Origin: Spirometra erinaceieuropaei
Taxonomy: Eukaryota > Platyhelminthes > Cestoda > Diphyllobothriidea > Diphyllobothriidae
NCBI GenBank assembly: GCA_902702965.1
Contig: CACRXP010000149.1
Location: 703,100 to 767,099, forward strand
DNA length: 64,000 nucleotides
Direction of reading: 5' to 3'
Numbering within the stretch: position 1 is the first letter of the stretch; each line of letters starts with the position of its first letter. The translations under genes were made by a program, and so were the position numbers. This document shows positions 55,050-64,000 of this stretch, piece by piece. A model generated the notes under the pieces. The model was not told the origin of the DNA. It ran no database searches and saw nothing but the letters and a program-made list of their open reading frames with translations.

Positions 55050-56035
55050 TCGCCCAGCTGACCTGGCTGCCAGTTGCCTTTGCGTTCGCCCAATGTACTT
55101 GCACTCAAAAGTGCATGTTAATTCGTAAATTTAATTCGAGTTGGTGTGCATTGGCAAGGCGTCCTTTGCCCGTTGAATTGGGTTAGCCTTAGTAGGACTG
55201 CTGAGTATGATTTTGGATGCGTTGTATGTTCTTTTAATGGCGCATCTCAATTGTCGCATAATGGTATTCGGAATGCTGTTGCCCTTAAAGGGCAAACATA
55301 TTACAACAGACTTTTTCGGAACTGATTTCTCCGTCAGTTTTGACCGTAAGATGTTACTGTACTTTTGGATAAAACGTGTTGGATATCCAGGTTTAAACAA
55401 GGCTATTTTGAGGCTGGCAACTTCTTTATCCAGTGTCTCAACAGAACAAATGTTCCTCGCTCTTTGGAAAAGACGACAACCCAGATTTCGCTTTCGTTAT
55501 ATTGGCACAAAGGTCAGGAAATGTAGATATTGACCTTTCCATGTATCCTTATGGAAAATCAATCACTTTGTTGAACTCTCCTCTTGTCTAGTTATGGAGA
55601 CGTTCAGGAAAGATAACTTGTTGGACTTCTACTTTTCCATTGTCAGTTTAGTCTTCGGATGGAGACTATTCATGGCAGCAAGAAAGTCCTCGGCTTCCTC
55701 GTTGTTGTCAACAAAATGCTATCTAAATTTCTTCTGCACCGTGCCTTCATGTTAAAGTTAAATGACAACTTTTCTTCTAAGTGACCCATAAAATGTCTGC
55801 AAAGGTTGGAGCAAGTGAGCTTCCTTTTGCCATCCCGCCAATTTGTCTGCTTATTTGTCCATTAAATAGAAATTGAACAAGAGTCTGACAAAGTTTCAAC
55901 AAGCCACGTAGTAGTTCAGGTGAAAGACGGGTTTCTGACCCACGGGCGCATAAGGAATCCGTTGTTTCATTAAGTGTATACCTGTAAATGGCGATACTAC
56001 GTCAAATGGTATCTAACATTGTCCAAACTGCTTTA
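55050..56035 (-). mobile_element. Penelope-like element C, minus, decayed copy
   Basis: On minus in order: LNETTDSLCARGSETRLSPE, QFLFNGQISRQ, GGMAKGSSLAPTFADI (motif B) and FVDNNEEAEDFLAAMNSLH (just after a damaged motif C). Then come KSNKLSFLNVSI, an open frame 55,400-55,131 (PGYPTRFIQKYSN, KKSVVICLPFKGN) and the nuclease KYIGRTQRQLAARSAG. It is the same family as 51,769-53,280, with frameshifts and stops. It supplies the local reference for the motif B deletion in that copy. Confidence 0.8.
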
Positions 56036-58219
56036 CGATGGTCGCTGTCGTAGTTAGTACGAAGGAAAATGCAGGCATAGCTAGTAACTCTGTGGGAACC
56101 CTTACCACACACTATTCTGCCTTCAAAAGCTTTATAGGCACCCTACTAGTGTGTTTTTGGATTTAGCAAATAGGCTCGCAAATGCTATAGCAGATTTATG
56201 AGCTCTAAAATAAAAGCGGTCAGAAGGCAGGCACAGCCAATGCTGTCGCAGGACGCAAAACCGGTACACAAGCCGTCCTGATGTGATGTCGCTCTTTATA
56301 CGACGTTCAAAATGTTGACTGATATTTGGCACTATCCCAGACTGTTACTTTCCAAATAGTGTCTTCATTCTTGCTTCTTTTTCGAGTTCTCCTATCCAGA
56401 AATAAGTAACTTTTATGCACTTGAATAGGATACCTTCATTCGCTTACGGCGTACCAGTCTATCGCGTTTTTCTAGTGATCGCAGAGGATTCTTGAAGGCA
56501 TCTATGCCACTCCTCTCCGAGTATTCCACTTTCTTTGTACGGGGAATGCTATGAAATATTTCAACTCTTTACTGACTACATGTTTTAAGATGCATGTGAC
56601 CTAATAACTCAGAACTAATCTTTTTTGTTTATATGCAACAAGGCAAAGCATCATTGTCTAAGAAATTCATGGATAGCTGTTTTGTCTTTGTTCCCCTTTT
56701 GGTGTATATGAAGTTCAGGAAACAGATCGTCTATTTGATCGTATTATCCCCAATCAAGAAGGATCGAAGTTCGTGAAAAAGCCGGAAGTGGACGTCACGA
56801 AGGTTTATTCGACTAATATGGAAGCAGCAATTAACGACACATGCGTGCGATGTTCGCCATTTCGCCCCTATGGCAGAAAGGAAGTGAATAGTCCCGTTGT
56901 TTTTCCAAACTCAGGGCAAATGCTGTCGAGAAAGTTAAAGCAAACTGTGTTACTGACAAGAAAGAAAGACTAAAATTGTCATTCTTGGTGTATTTACCTT
57001 TTTCAGTCACTTACGCCATAAGCGCAGCTCAGAACGACCAGACGTTTAAACTCTGTTCAGTCAGGAATCGATAAGTTGAGGCACGAGCTGTGCCATTTGC
57101 TATCGGAAATACTCAAGTTCCCATGGGAATGGGGAACACTAATTAACCTGGTCAAAGTTGTGGATGACTGCTGATTAGAAACAAGCCAGAAATGTCTATT
57201 TAAGTCTCCCAAGTTTTACCTACAGCACTTCCAACTTAGCCAGTAGTTCTTGCTTCTGCTTTTACGTCAGATTCTCCAATGTACTCCTTTTTCTCCCAAG
57301 GTGTCGAGTGCATATTCCGTTCCTACTTTCCCGTCGCATCGTCGGCCATTTCTTTTGCTGCGTAGAAGAGTTGACTGTCCACCAATCTGCTCTGTTTGAC
57401 ATCCAGCAGAACGCTCTCCGCGGGGTAAAACAAGGCCACAAATTTAAATATGTATAACTCGTTGACCAAAGACCTTTTCTAAGCTGCGCAGCATGCACAC
57501 TCTGCCTGCTGGTGGGGAAACTTCGTATGCTACTGCTTTTGTGCTGTTTACCTAGCACTGTTAATGTGGAGGTGCGTTGTTTGCCGAGATTAAGGAAAGT
57601 CATGCTTCCTAGAAGTAACGAAGTGCGTAATGACAATAAAATCTGCAATATTTACCCAGCGAATACGTCCAGGTCGCTCGAATAGCTTCCCTTGGTTGTT
57701 ATGGCACAGGACTGAATAATGGATTTATATGTCCCGCCAAAAAACAATTCTGAAAACCTTAACTTGGGAAAAGGATTGTCTGTCAAATATACGCTCCGTT
57801 GTTTTCGGGGACCCTGGAGAAGAAAACAATGGAGGTTGTTTTGGTTTCATAGGGGACTCCGATAACAAGAATTCTACGACGCCATTTGCAGGAGATAGTG
57901 ACTACATACTACTAATATTAAGCGGTTTGCCATTGCGACGGCACCTGTGCAGACAGGTCTGCTTCCCCGATCTTGGGCTGCTGTATGTCGCAGGTATGAG
58001 GGGTTAGATTCATCATCGCAGTTGTGATACGTTGCGGTTGAAGATCTGCGAAACACGTCTGTTCTTTCAGCTAGTACCCGTGCTGTCCATAGGGTGGACC
58101 ACTAAGCGATTTTGCACTTCTGACGGCCAGTTAGCATCTTATGAATTTTACGTGCCTAATGAATTTCAGCTCGCATATAAACTTCTGAAATGCATCTCAG
58201 AACCTTGGTTCTGAAGAAC
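56036..58219. other. Mostly unassigned; weak exon at 57,892-57,993
   Basis: A 102-nt plus-strand segment (57,892-57,993) is open between the acceptor CGCCATTTGCAG and the donor CAG|GTATGAG. The peptide includes LSGLPLRRHLCRQVCFPDLG. It is short and could be chance. The rest shows no recognisable content. Confidence 0.25.
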
Positions 58220-58221
58220 TA

Positions 58222-58950
58222 CAGTGCGTAACCGATCTTATGAAATGTTGGCCGAAATTCTGAAACGAATTTTTGATTAGGAAGGATTACTTAGGTAGGG
58301 TTGCAATATTGATTATTATGCGGCATAATTCCATAATATTTTGGACTTTCCGGAATGTCGGATTTTAAATGCACATCTTTTCGACCTTCGTTAGAAACAG
58401 CGCTCGGTAAAAAATGACAATTTAAATGGCATGTATTTTCACATTGATTTTCGATGGTTTTAACAAATTTAAATATATTTTATCAAAAAATACACAAAAA
58501 CATTCTTTCTTTCACTCGTTTGGTAGAAAATCACATTGCCTTCTCTTTTTATACCCAAAGAAAGGAAGCATTTGGGCTTCAAAAGAGTTTCCCAATTCCC
58601 GGATAATTTTGAGCCAGATCAGCCGTTGCATTAGCACCTAGCGATTTCAGTCCGCAAGATGCATGCTTTCCACGCAAGAAAAATCATATATTTCTCTATG
58701 CCTTTAATAAGATACCATATAAAGTTCTTAAAACTTTGCAATGGATGCGGACGATGTTGTACATTTTATGAGGAGTACTGGTAAACGGACATGTGCGATG
58801 CTGTATATATGGGCATCGCACAGTCTTAAACATCTCATAATTAGGAACTTTTTTAAAACTGAAGATAACCTTTCTTCCTAGGTAATCCTCCTTAATCGAA
58901 GACGCATTTCAGAATTTTAGCCAACATTTCATGAGATCGGTCACGCACTA
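58222..58950 (+). mobile_element. Mariner-like MITE family M, best copy (729 bp)
   Basis: The left end is CAGTGCGTAACCGATCTTAT and the right end, reverse-complemented, is TAGTGCGTGACCGATCTCAT. The inverted repeat continues GAAATGTTGGC..AAATTCTGAAA and reaches about 80 bp through GATTAGGAAGGATTACTTAGG. Both ends are flanked by TA (58,220-58,221 and 58,951-58,952), the Tc1/mariner target duplication. The 570-bp interior is AT-rich and non-coding. Relatives at 13.4, 17.6, 28.6 and 35.8 kb share the interior. Confidence 0.88.
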
Positions 58951-58952
58951 TA

Positions 58953-61900
58953 CATAATACTGCTATTTTTTGTCGAAAGTTAGGATGTTGTCTAGAAACA
59001 AAATTTTGAAACCCCTGGGGAGTGTTCTTTGCTTCAAGGACCTTGCAATTGCTCAGGATGTGTACATGCTTGGCCCGAAAGTAACTTTTCAAATATAAAT
59101 TCAGGGACCTGAGCACACCGAGGTGTACAGTGACTTCTGACAATTTAAATGCCCTCAACCGCATCTTTAGGCACGCTATGGACTTTATTCCGGTTTATGG
59201 ACAACAACATTCTCAACGCCCCAATAATGCAGACTTGTCCCAGGTTCCGACAGTACAGCTCCCAATACGCTGCTTGAATATCCGTGGGGCGACATAATTT
59301 ATCGTTGACTTCATAATTATCAATTCCAGAATTTCAGTTAGAAGAGAGTTTCTACTTCACACGCCACAAGGTGTCTCCCCTCCAGAAGGGGATGCCGAGA
59401 GATTTGAGACGGTTGATCTTTTTATCTACCATTGTCATTATATACGGCGGAAAAAAAGAGTTCTAAGCGCCTAAGATCCAGGCGTTATCCAATGAAGGAT
59501 AACTTATTCTGTGAGGAATAGTCAAATGATTGCGCTTTGCGCCTGCAAAATTTGGCTTCGGTGCGCTCCCCATACACAAGAATATGATCGGTTGAATAAG
59601 TCCAGCCATGTGCGATCACTACAGCTGCATACTTCATCAGGACGGATCGTGAAATTTTTCACTTCATTATCGCCCATATCAATGACTAAATTGACGGTCA
59701 AGTCATGATGATCAGCTGAAGTAAATGGACAGGTGACATTAAGCCAGACATGAAGAGGGTAGTGGACGATAATGGGACTTCTCTAAAAAGGAGAATTGTT
59801 GTTATCGGTGTCTGTCTCGCACAGAGTGATTGATTGCCCTTCACATTACTGTGTATAAGGAAGCCCACTTCGTGCCCAACCCTGGGGCTTGCAGTCTAGG
59901 TTGGGCGATCAATAAAAAATGACCATGGATGGATACGAAAATGCCACCCCAGTGTCCATATCTGTGCCAGTGACAGGTATAGTTGTTGAACCAGTAAGCT
60001 TTCCCGCTCAAGAGAACAACAGTATGCTTAGTATTTGTGAAGTAACCTAGACTACCTTCAATATAAATGTTCTGCGCCTAAGCAGGGCGGAAAATTGTAT
60101 TTCACCTTCAGGGGTCGTCCCACTATTTGGCACAAAGTTGCTTACGCTTATCTTTAACATCGTAACTTCATATACTTTTGACATAAACGCTATCTGGCTG
60201 GAGGTGGATCGCAAATCTTCTCACTATGCGCATGGTTGGCTGGCGCAAGCATGTGCAATTAATGACTGTAATCGCAACGTGAGGTTCACTACGCACACAT
60301 TTTACATCCTTTTTGCGAATTTTCATGCAGTCTTAACAGTCTAGTTAACCTAAATTGGGATAGCGGGCGGTACGCGAGACATCCCTTTGAAGTCAAATTT
60401 GTGGTTATAGATACAGTTTTAAAACTTCAGTACCAATTTTCTTAAAATTAAGATAAAAGCCTGTAAACACCTAGAAAAGTTTAAGAAAGAATGGTGTATG
60501 CCGCTGAACTCGGAGGCAGATGCGCTCTCTGCGTTACAAAATATTTATTTCGCAAGGGAAGATAAGCCCATAACCGCTTATTCAGTGAGACAACGTAGGT
60601 TCTAGGCTGCGTTGTGGAGCTCTGATAAGGTGAACTAATAAATGATTTCGCGACACCATGGGAAAAAAGTCAGACGTACGTCTAAATGATCTTAAATGAA
60701 ATTTTGATTCCTGTCTTACAGTCTGCTGTACATCGAGTCAAAACGTTCTCGTTTATAGAATTCGTGATACCATTAGTTGGACAGGTACCCATAACTGGTG
60801 GATTGTCAAGCCACCAACTGATACTTTAACTGAAGTTGATCGTTTGCGTTCCGTCAAGGGACGAAACAAGATGATATGGTTTTAATGTCTCGCTGTAGGG
60901 TCAGTACAAATTACAGTGCTGTCTGCGAAAGCCTTCTAGGAAGTAAATATAACTGAAGTTGTTGTAAAGGAAGGTTCTCAAACATTATGTATAAGCATAG
61001 TACTCGAGGACCTAGGCCATTACAACAGCCAATGATAACGTAAAACTTAAAATAAAACAGAAGTTTCACCCCTAGAAGGTATTGTACACCCAAGCCCTTT
61101 TAAAGTTACGATTATTTTAAAAACGAAAACTTACTGCATAAGGCCTTTCAAACTCTAACGCGATTCGTAGATAAGAACAGCTCCACGAGGCCCCAAAGGT
61201 AGCGTCCGGAGTATTCGCTGAGAGGACTGGCGAAATTCCAGAGTCCCTAGAATATTGGCAGTGTGAAAGTGGCACAGCTGTTGCTTTTGATTAAAATCTT
61301 GGAAACCTTTAGAAATCGTTAATAGCGAAGTTAGCGACAAGCAAGTGATAGGTCTGAAAGTGCCACTCGACGGAAATTCTACCCTCTGGATTTGGAGATA
61401 GTTTGGTTGCAGGCTGCAGCATACGCTAAAAACTTGACATTCGCCATAGCATAGGAACCGCTTTGCACCTAGTCTGCCTTAAAATCTGAAATGGTTCGGG
61501 CCCACGTTTATTAACCGATGGATGGCTGGCCGTTAACTGGATTGTTAATCGTGCTCACCTGCCGTGTCCTGCCGCGGCAACGTGGATCGATGGAGGCGGC
61601 TTTTACCATCACGTTCAGGTGCCAGTGCCTTTGGTAGTAGCGTCAGCAGCAGAAGCATTCCTTCCGTATGTCGACATGGACACATCCCACTTGTGTGAGT
61701 TTACTTGTTCATATGTATGCTATATCCGGTTAGTCAAAGTTTGCAGTTCTCCACGTCACCTCAACAAGTGCTTGCATATTGGCTCTCCGTTGATATTTCC
61801 TCTTCACCTTTTGTAGCCCTCTTTCAGGCACGATCTGCTTTCTTTTAATTAACTGGTTTTATATTCTGACCCTGAGCCTCAAATCCGATTTTTCCGAATA

Positions 61901-62330
61901 GCGACGAAGGTATTCTTTTGCTAGGGTATTTGTTGAGGTTTTACTTCTTTCACTTTTACCCACATTCTATCAATAGTACCGTATATACATCGAAATCTGT
62001 TCTTTGGCTTATACGCATCATTCGGCTTAGCAAAAGATTTAACAGTACTCAATGTCTTACCAAACACTGAACGGAATTGGTTTTATCAGATGCAGACGCG
62101 TTCAGTGAACAAAGTGTGAGTGATAAACCCATTATTTGGGCACAGTGAGCAGGCTATCCAGGAAACGAAGATAACGATATCCCAACAGTTAAAAACTAGT
62201 AAATAAGAATGAAGTCGTCAGCAGGTAAAAATGAACGTGCTTGTTCTCTGTCTCATTCGACGTTGTGTAAAGTTATTTAAAAAGTGTATTATAACTGATT
62301 AAAACAAAACAGACTCAAATGTCACTACAA
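58953..62330. other. AT-rich, no recognisable gene; GC-richer block 61,490-61,700
   Basis: Short open frames only. A GC-rich island at 61,490-61,700 has a plus-strand frame without ATG and with one fair donor. It looks more like a TE remnant than a gene, but I cannot assign it. Confidence 0.3.
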
Positions 62331-62332
62331 TA

Positions 62333-62346
62333 CTCTCCCTCCTAGG
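62333..62346 (-). other. Polypurine tract of gypsy remnant
   Basis: Minus strand CCTAGGAGGGAGAG lies just after the pol C-terminus and just before TGTAGTGACATT (62,329 downward), a plausible 3' LTR start. The LTR end was not found. Confidence 0.4.
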
Positions 62347-62372
62347 AGAACGGAGATAAAAAATAATTATTG

Positions 62373-62735
62373 TTAATAGAAGGAAAAGCTGGGAGTGTTA
62401 TACATATTGCACAAATTGGTAACGGTCGGGAAAAGGGACATGACGACCGCTGCGCGTAAGGGGAGTAGTCTGAGCATAAGGGAAGACCCAGGGTTACTGG
62501 GCGTACGTGGAGTCTGGAAAATAGCAAGTGGCAATGTGCCGAGTGGCGGTTGTTCGGTTGGGGAAATTGGAAGAGGCTCGGTATAAGCCGCCTTCAAGCG
62601 ATCGACTGAGAACACGTCGGTGCGGCCTCCACGGTCAATTGTAAAATGCTTGACGTGCGAGATAGTAGTCGAAATGGACCGTCACAGGACTGTTGTAGTG
62701 GCCGACGAACGCTGTATACGCGGACAAATACAAAA
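62373..62735 (-). pseudogene. Gypsy integrase C-terminal (GPY/F) region
   Basis: Minus strand FVFVRVYSVRRPLQQS and DGPFRLLSRTS, then in another frame FTIDRGGRTDVFSVDRLKAA. This is the GPY/F module that follows the integrase core in Ty3/gypsy. A proline-rich tail ends near 62,380. One frameshift separates the halves near 62,650. A tRNA-like repeat array (62,747-63,265) separates it from the integrase core. Confidence 0.75.
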
Positions 62736-62746
62736 GGTAAGGAGAT

Positions 62747-63265
62747 GGCTTTAGTACAGCCAACGCTTTAACCACTTGAGCTACGAGGCCTCGCCGGACG
62801 ACGCGTGTTTAATCACATTCGGGTCAAGTTTATCCGCCCAACCTACTGCAACGTCTGGAATCCACCAAATCTGATACAGTAAGTTGACTGCCCAAGCAGG
62901 ATTTTCTAAGTAATTCATCTAGAATCCACCAGGTGACTACTAGGCTCACGTAATTCATAAATATTTTGGCAGATTTTGAATAATTCATATTGACCCAACT
63001 GTGAAAAACTCGGCGCCTCGGTGGGATTCGAACCCACGCAGTAAGCGGAAGGCTCTAGTACAGCCAACGCTCCAACCACCTGAGTTACGAGGCAGGGCCG
63101 GACAACGCGAGTTTAATCCAATTTGGGTCAATTTTACCCGCCCAACCTACTGCGACGTCCGGAATCCACCAAATCTGATACAGTAAGTTGACTGCCCAAG
63201 CAGGATGTCCTAAGCAATTCACCTAGAATCCACAAGATGACTACTAGGTTCACATAATTCATGTT
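62747..63265 (-). repeat. 304-bp tandem repeat carrying a tRNA-like unit
   Basis: Unit 1 is 62,747-63,050. Unit 2 starts at 63,051 (period 304) and stops near 63,265. Each opens with GGCTNTAGTACAGCCAACGC and continues with ACGAGGC, GGGTCAA, CGCCCAACCTACTGC, CCACCAAATCTGATACAGTA and GACTGCCCAAGCAGGAT. The units differ at scattered sites. The array splits the gypsy pol remnant. Confidence 0.8.
63014..63094 (-). other. tRNA-like sequence, complete cloverleaf-like
   Basis: Minus strand: acceptor TGCCTCG pairs fully with CGAGGCG, followed by TA, a D-arm with A-box-like ACTCAGGTGGTTGGAG and a GGCT/AGCC stem around GTACTAG. A perfect T-arm GTGGG-TTCGAAT-CCCAC carries the B-box. One extra base before the anticodon stem and a 13-nt variable loop are unusual. 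Read literally the anticodon would be ACT. Other copies (46,119; 54,565; 62,747) point to a SINE-like or repeat-borne tRNA relic, not a normal tRNA gene. Confidence 0.55.
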
Positions 63266-63269
63266 GGTA

Positions 63270-64000
63270 GGTTAGGGTCGATGTATGGCATACTTGTTCG
63301 AGCACGTGGAGGAGTGGCTCGAAGAAAGGTCATGGCATGACGCAATCTTTGCACATAATCGCTGGGATCCAAGTCAGCTGAGCTTTGAGATTACCTGTAA
63401 GAAATCACCGGCATTCCGTAGGGTAGTACCGTAGACGAGTTCGGCAACGGAACACTCCAAGTCGGGCATGAGTGCAATACGGATACCGAGTATGAACAAA
63501 GGCAGATGCTCGCTCAAATGGGAAGGGTTGTCATGAGCTCGGAGCGGGGTTTGAGTTGCCGATGAAAACGCTCAACTAAACCGTTGGATGAGGAGTGGCA
63601 TGCTGTTGTGCGTATGCGAGACTCAAATTGCTGGCCTCAATCGGTGATAATAGTTTAGGGGACACCATAATGAGAGATCCAGTGTTCCAAAAAGGCATGA
63701 GCAACGGAATCTGCAGTTATGTTAGGTATGGAAGTTGCAATGGTCCAACGAGTTAACCGGTCAGTCGCAGTAAGTAAATAGTTGTAACCACGTGATGTTC
63801 GGAAAGGACCTTCCAGATCGATATGGACATGTGTAAAGCGTGCGTCGGGTGCGAGAAAGTGCCAATGGGGGCTTGTTGTGCAGTCCGACTTTGGTCTTCT
63901 GACAGGCCAAATATGAACGGGTCTACTGGCGAATATCAGTGCTCAAGCGTAGCCAAACGAAACGCCCGATGACGAGGCATTGGGTAGTCGGATGCCAGGG
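63270..64000 (-). pseudogene. Ty3/gypsy integrase core, decayed, runs off window
   Basis: Minus strand from about 63,840: HVHIDLEGPFRTSRGYNYLL (first Asp), ATDRLTRWTIATSIPN, HYGVP, IITD with a stop next to it and GQQFES (second Asp). Then NGLVERFHRQLK supplies the Glu. Spacing between the second Asp and Glu is too short, pointing to a deletion. SVAELVYGTTLR follows near 63,430. Upstream, 63,850-64,000 has zinc-binding-domain-like debris (CQKTKVGLHN). Stops and frameshifts make it inactive. RT and gag would lie beyond the right edge. Confidence 0.8.

Noticed and set aside
61490..61816. 108-codon GC-rich open frame as an exon
   Set aside because: No acceptor, no ATG, and the only donor leaves a hydrophobic tail; more likely a repeat fragment.
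63014..63094. Functional tRNA gene
   Set aside because: An extra base before the anticodon stem, a long variable loop and membership in a repeat family argue for a tRNA-derived repeat.
1..64000. CRISPR arrays, operons, bacterial promoters or rRNA
   Set aside because: No regular short repeats with spacers and no prokaryotic gene organisation; spliced exons and retroelements indicate a eukaryote.

Overview
This is repeat-dense, AT-rich eukaryotic DNA with no prokaryotic features. The mix of elements suggests a flatworm, most likely a diphyllobothriidean tapeworm. That placement is an inference from recognised element families: several Penelope-like elements (PLEs) with C-terminal GIY-YIG nucleases, an APE-type LINE whose ORF ends in C2H2 fingers, an RTE-type LINE, and a decayed Ty3/gypsy element. 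No database search was possible.

Layout. 0-1.6 kb: a decayed PLE with its 5' part inverted. 2.9-15.8 kb: three exon-like segments on the + strand (2916-3094, 12348-12585, 15648-15794) with good splice signals and compatible phases. They probably belong to one host gene whose introns hold an almost intact RTE LINE (3.3-6.8 kb), decayed LINE, MITE and PLE pieces. 17.6-25.8 kb: MITE, GC-rich dispersed repeat R, PLE scraps and a palindrome of two PLE termini. 25.85-28.55 kb: a nearly full-length but dead PLE (family A), then a MITE and a family B PLE to 30.8 kb. 30.8-35.8 kb: little that is recognisable. 36.1-36.3 kb: a degenerate CCCTAA-type telomere-like array.

37.3-54.6 kb is a tandem segmental duplication of a transposon mosaic. 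Copy 1 runs from at least 37.76 to 46.17 kb and copy 2 from 46.79 (after a 351-nt N gap) to 54.62 kb. The blocks run in the order finger-LINE with its RT core deleted, repeat R, a second finger-LINE tail, the C-terminus of PLE-A, and a family B PLE on the minus strand. Copy 2 lacks about 2.6 kb of copy 1, including a candidate membrane-protein ORF (43261-43896). In its place it has about 160 bp plus a family C PLE with 62-bp inverted termini and a 503-codon open frame. That frame has lost part of RT motif B in frame.

55.0-56.0 kb: a second, decayed family C PLE that still shows motif B. 58.2-58.95 kb: the best-preserved member of a mariner-like MITE family (TA duplications, long TIRs), with relatives at 13.4, 17.6, 28.6 and 35.8 kb. 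62.3-64 kb: a gypsy pol remnant on the minus strand, interrupted by a 304-bp tandem repeat carrying a tRNA-like sequence.

Functionally the window is mostly selfish DNA. The host contribution appears limited to the 2.9-15.8 kb exons, the 43.3-43.9 kb ORF and a few weaker exon candidates.
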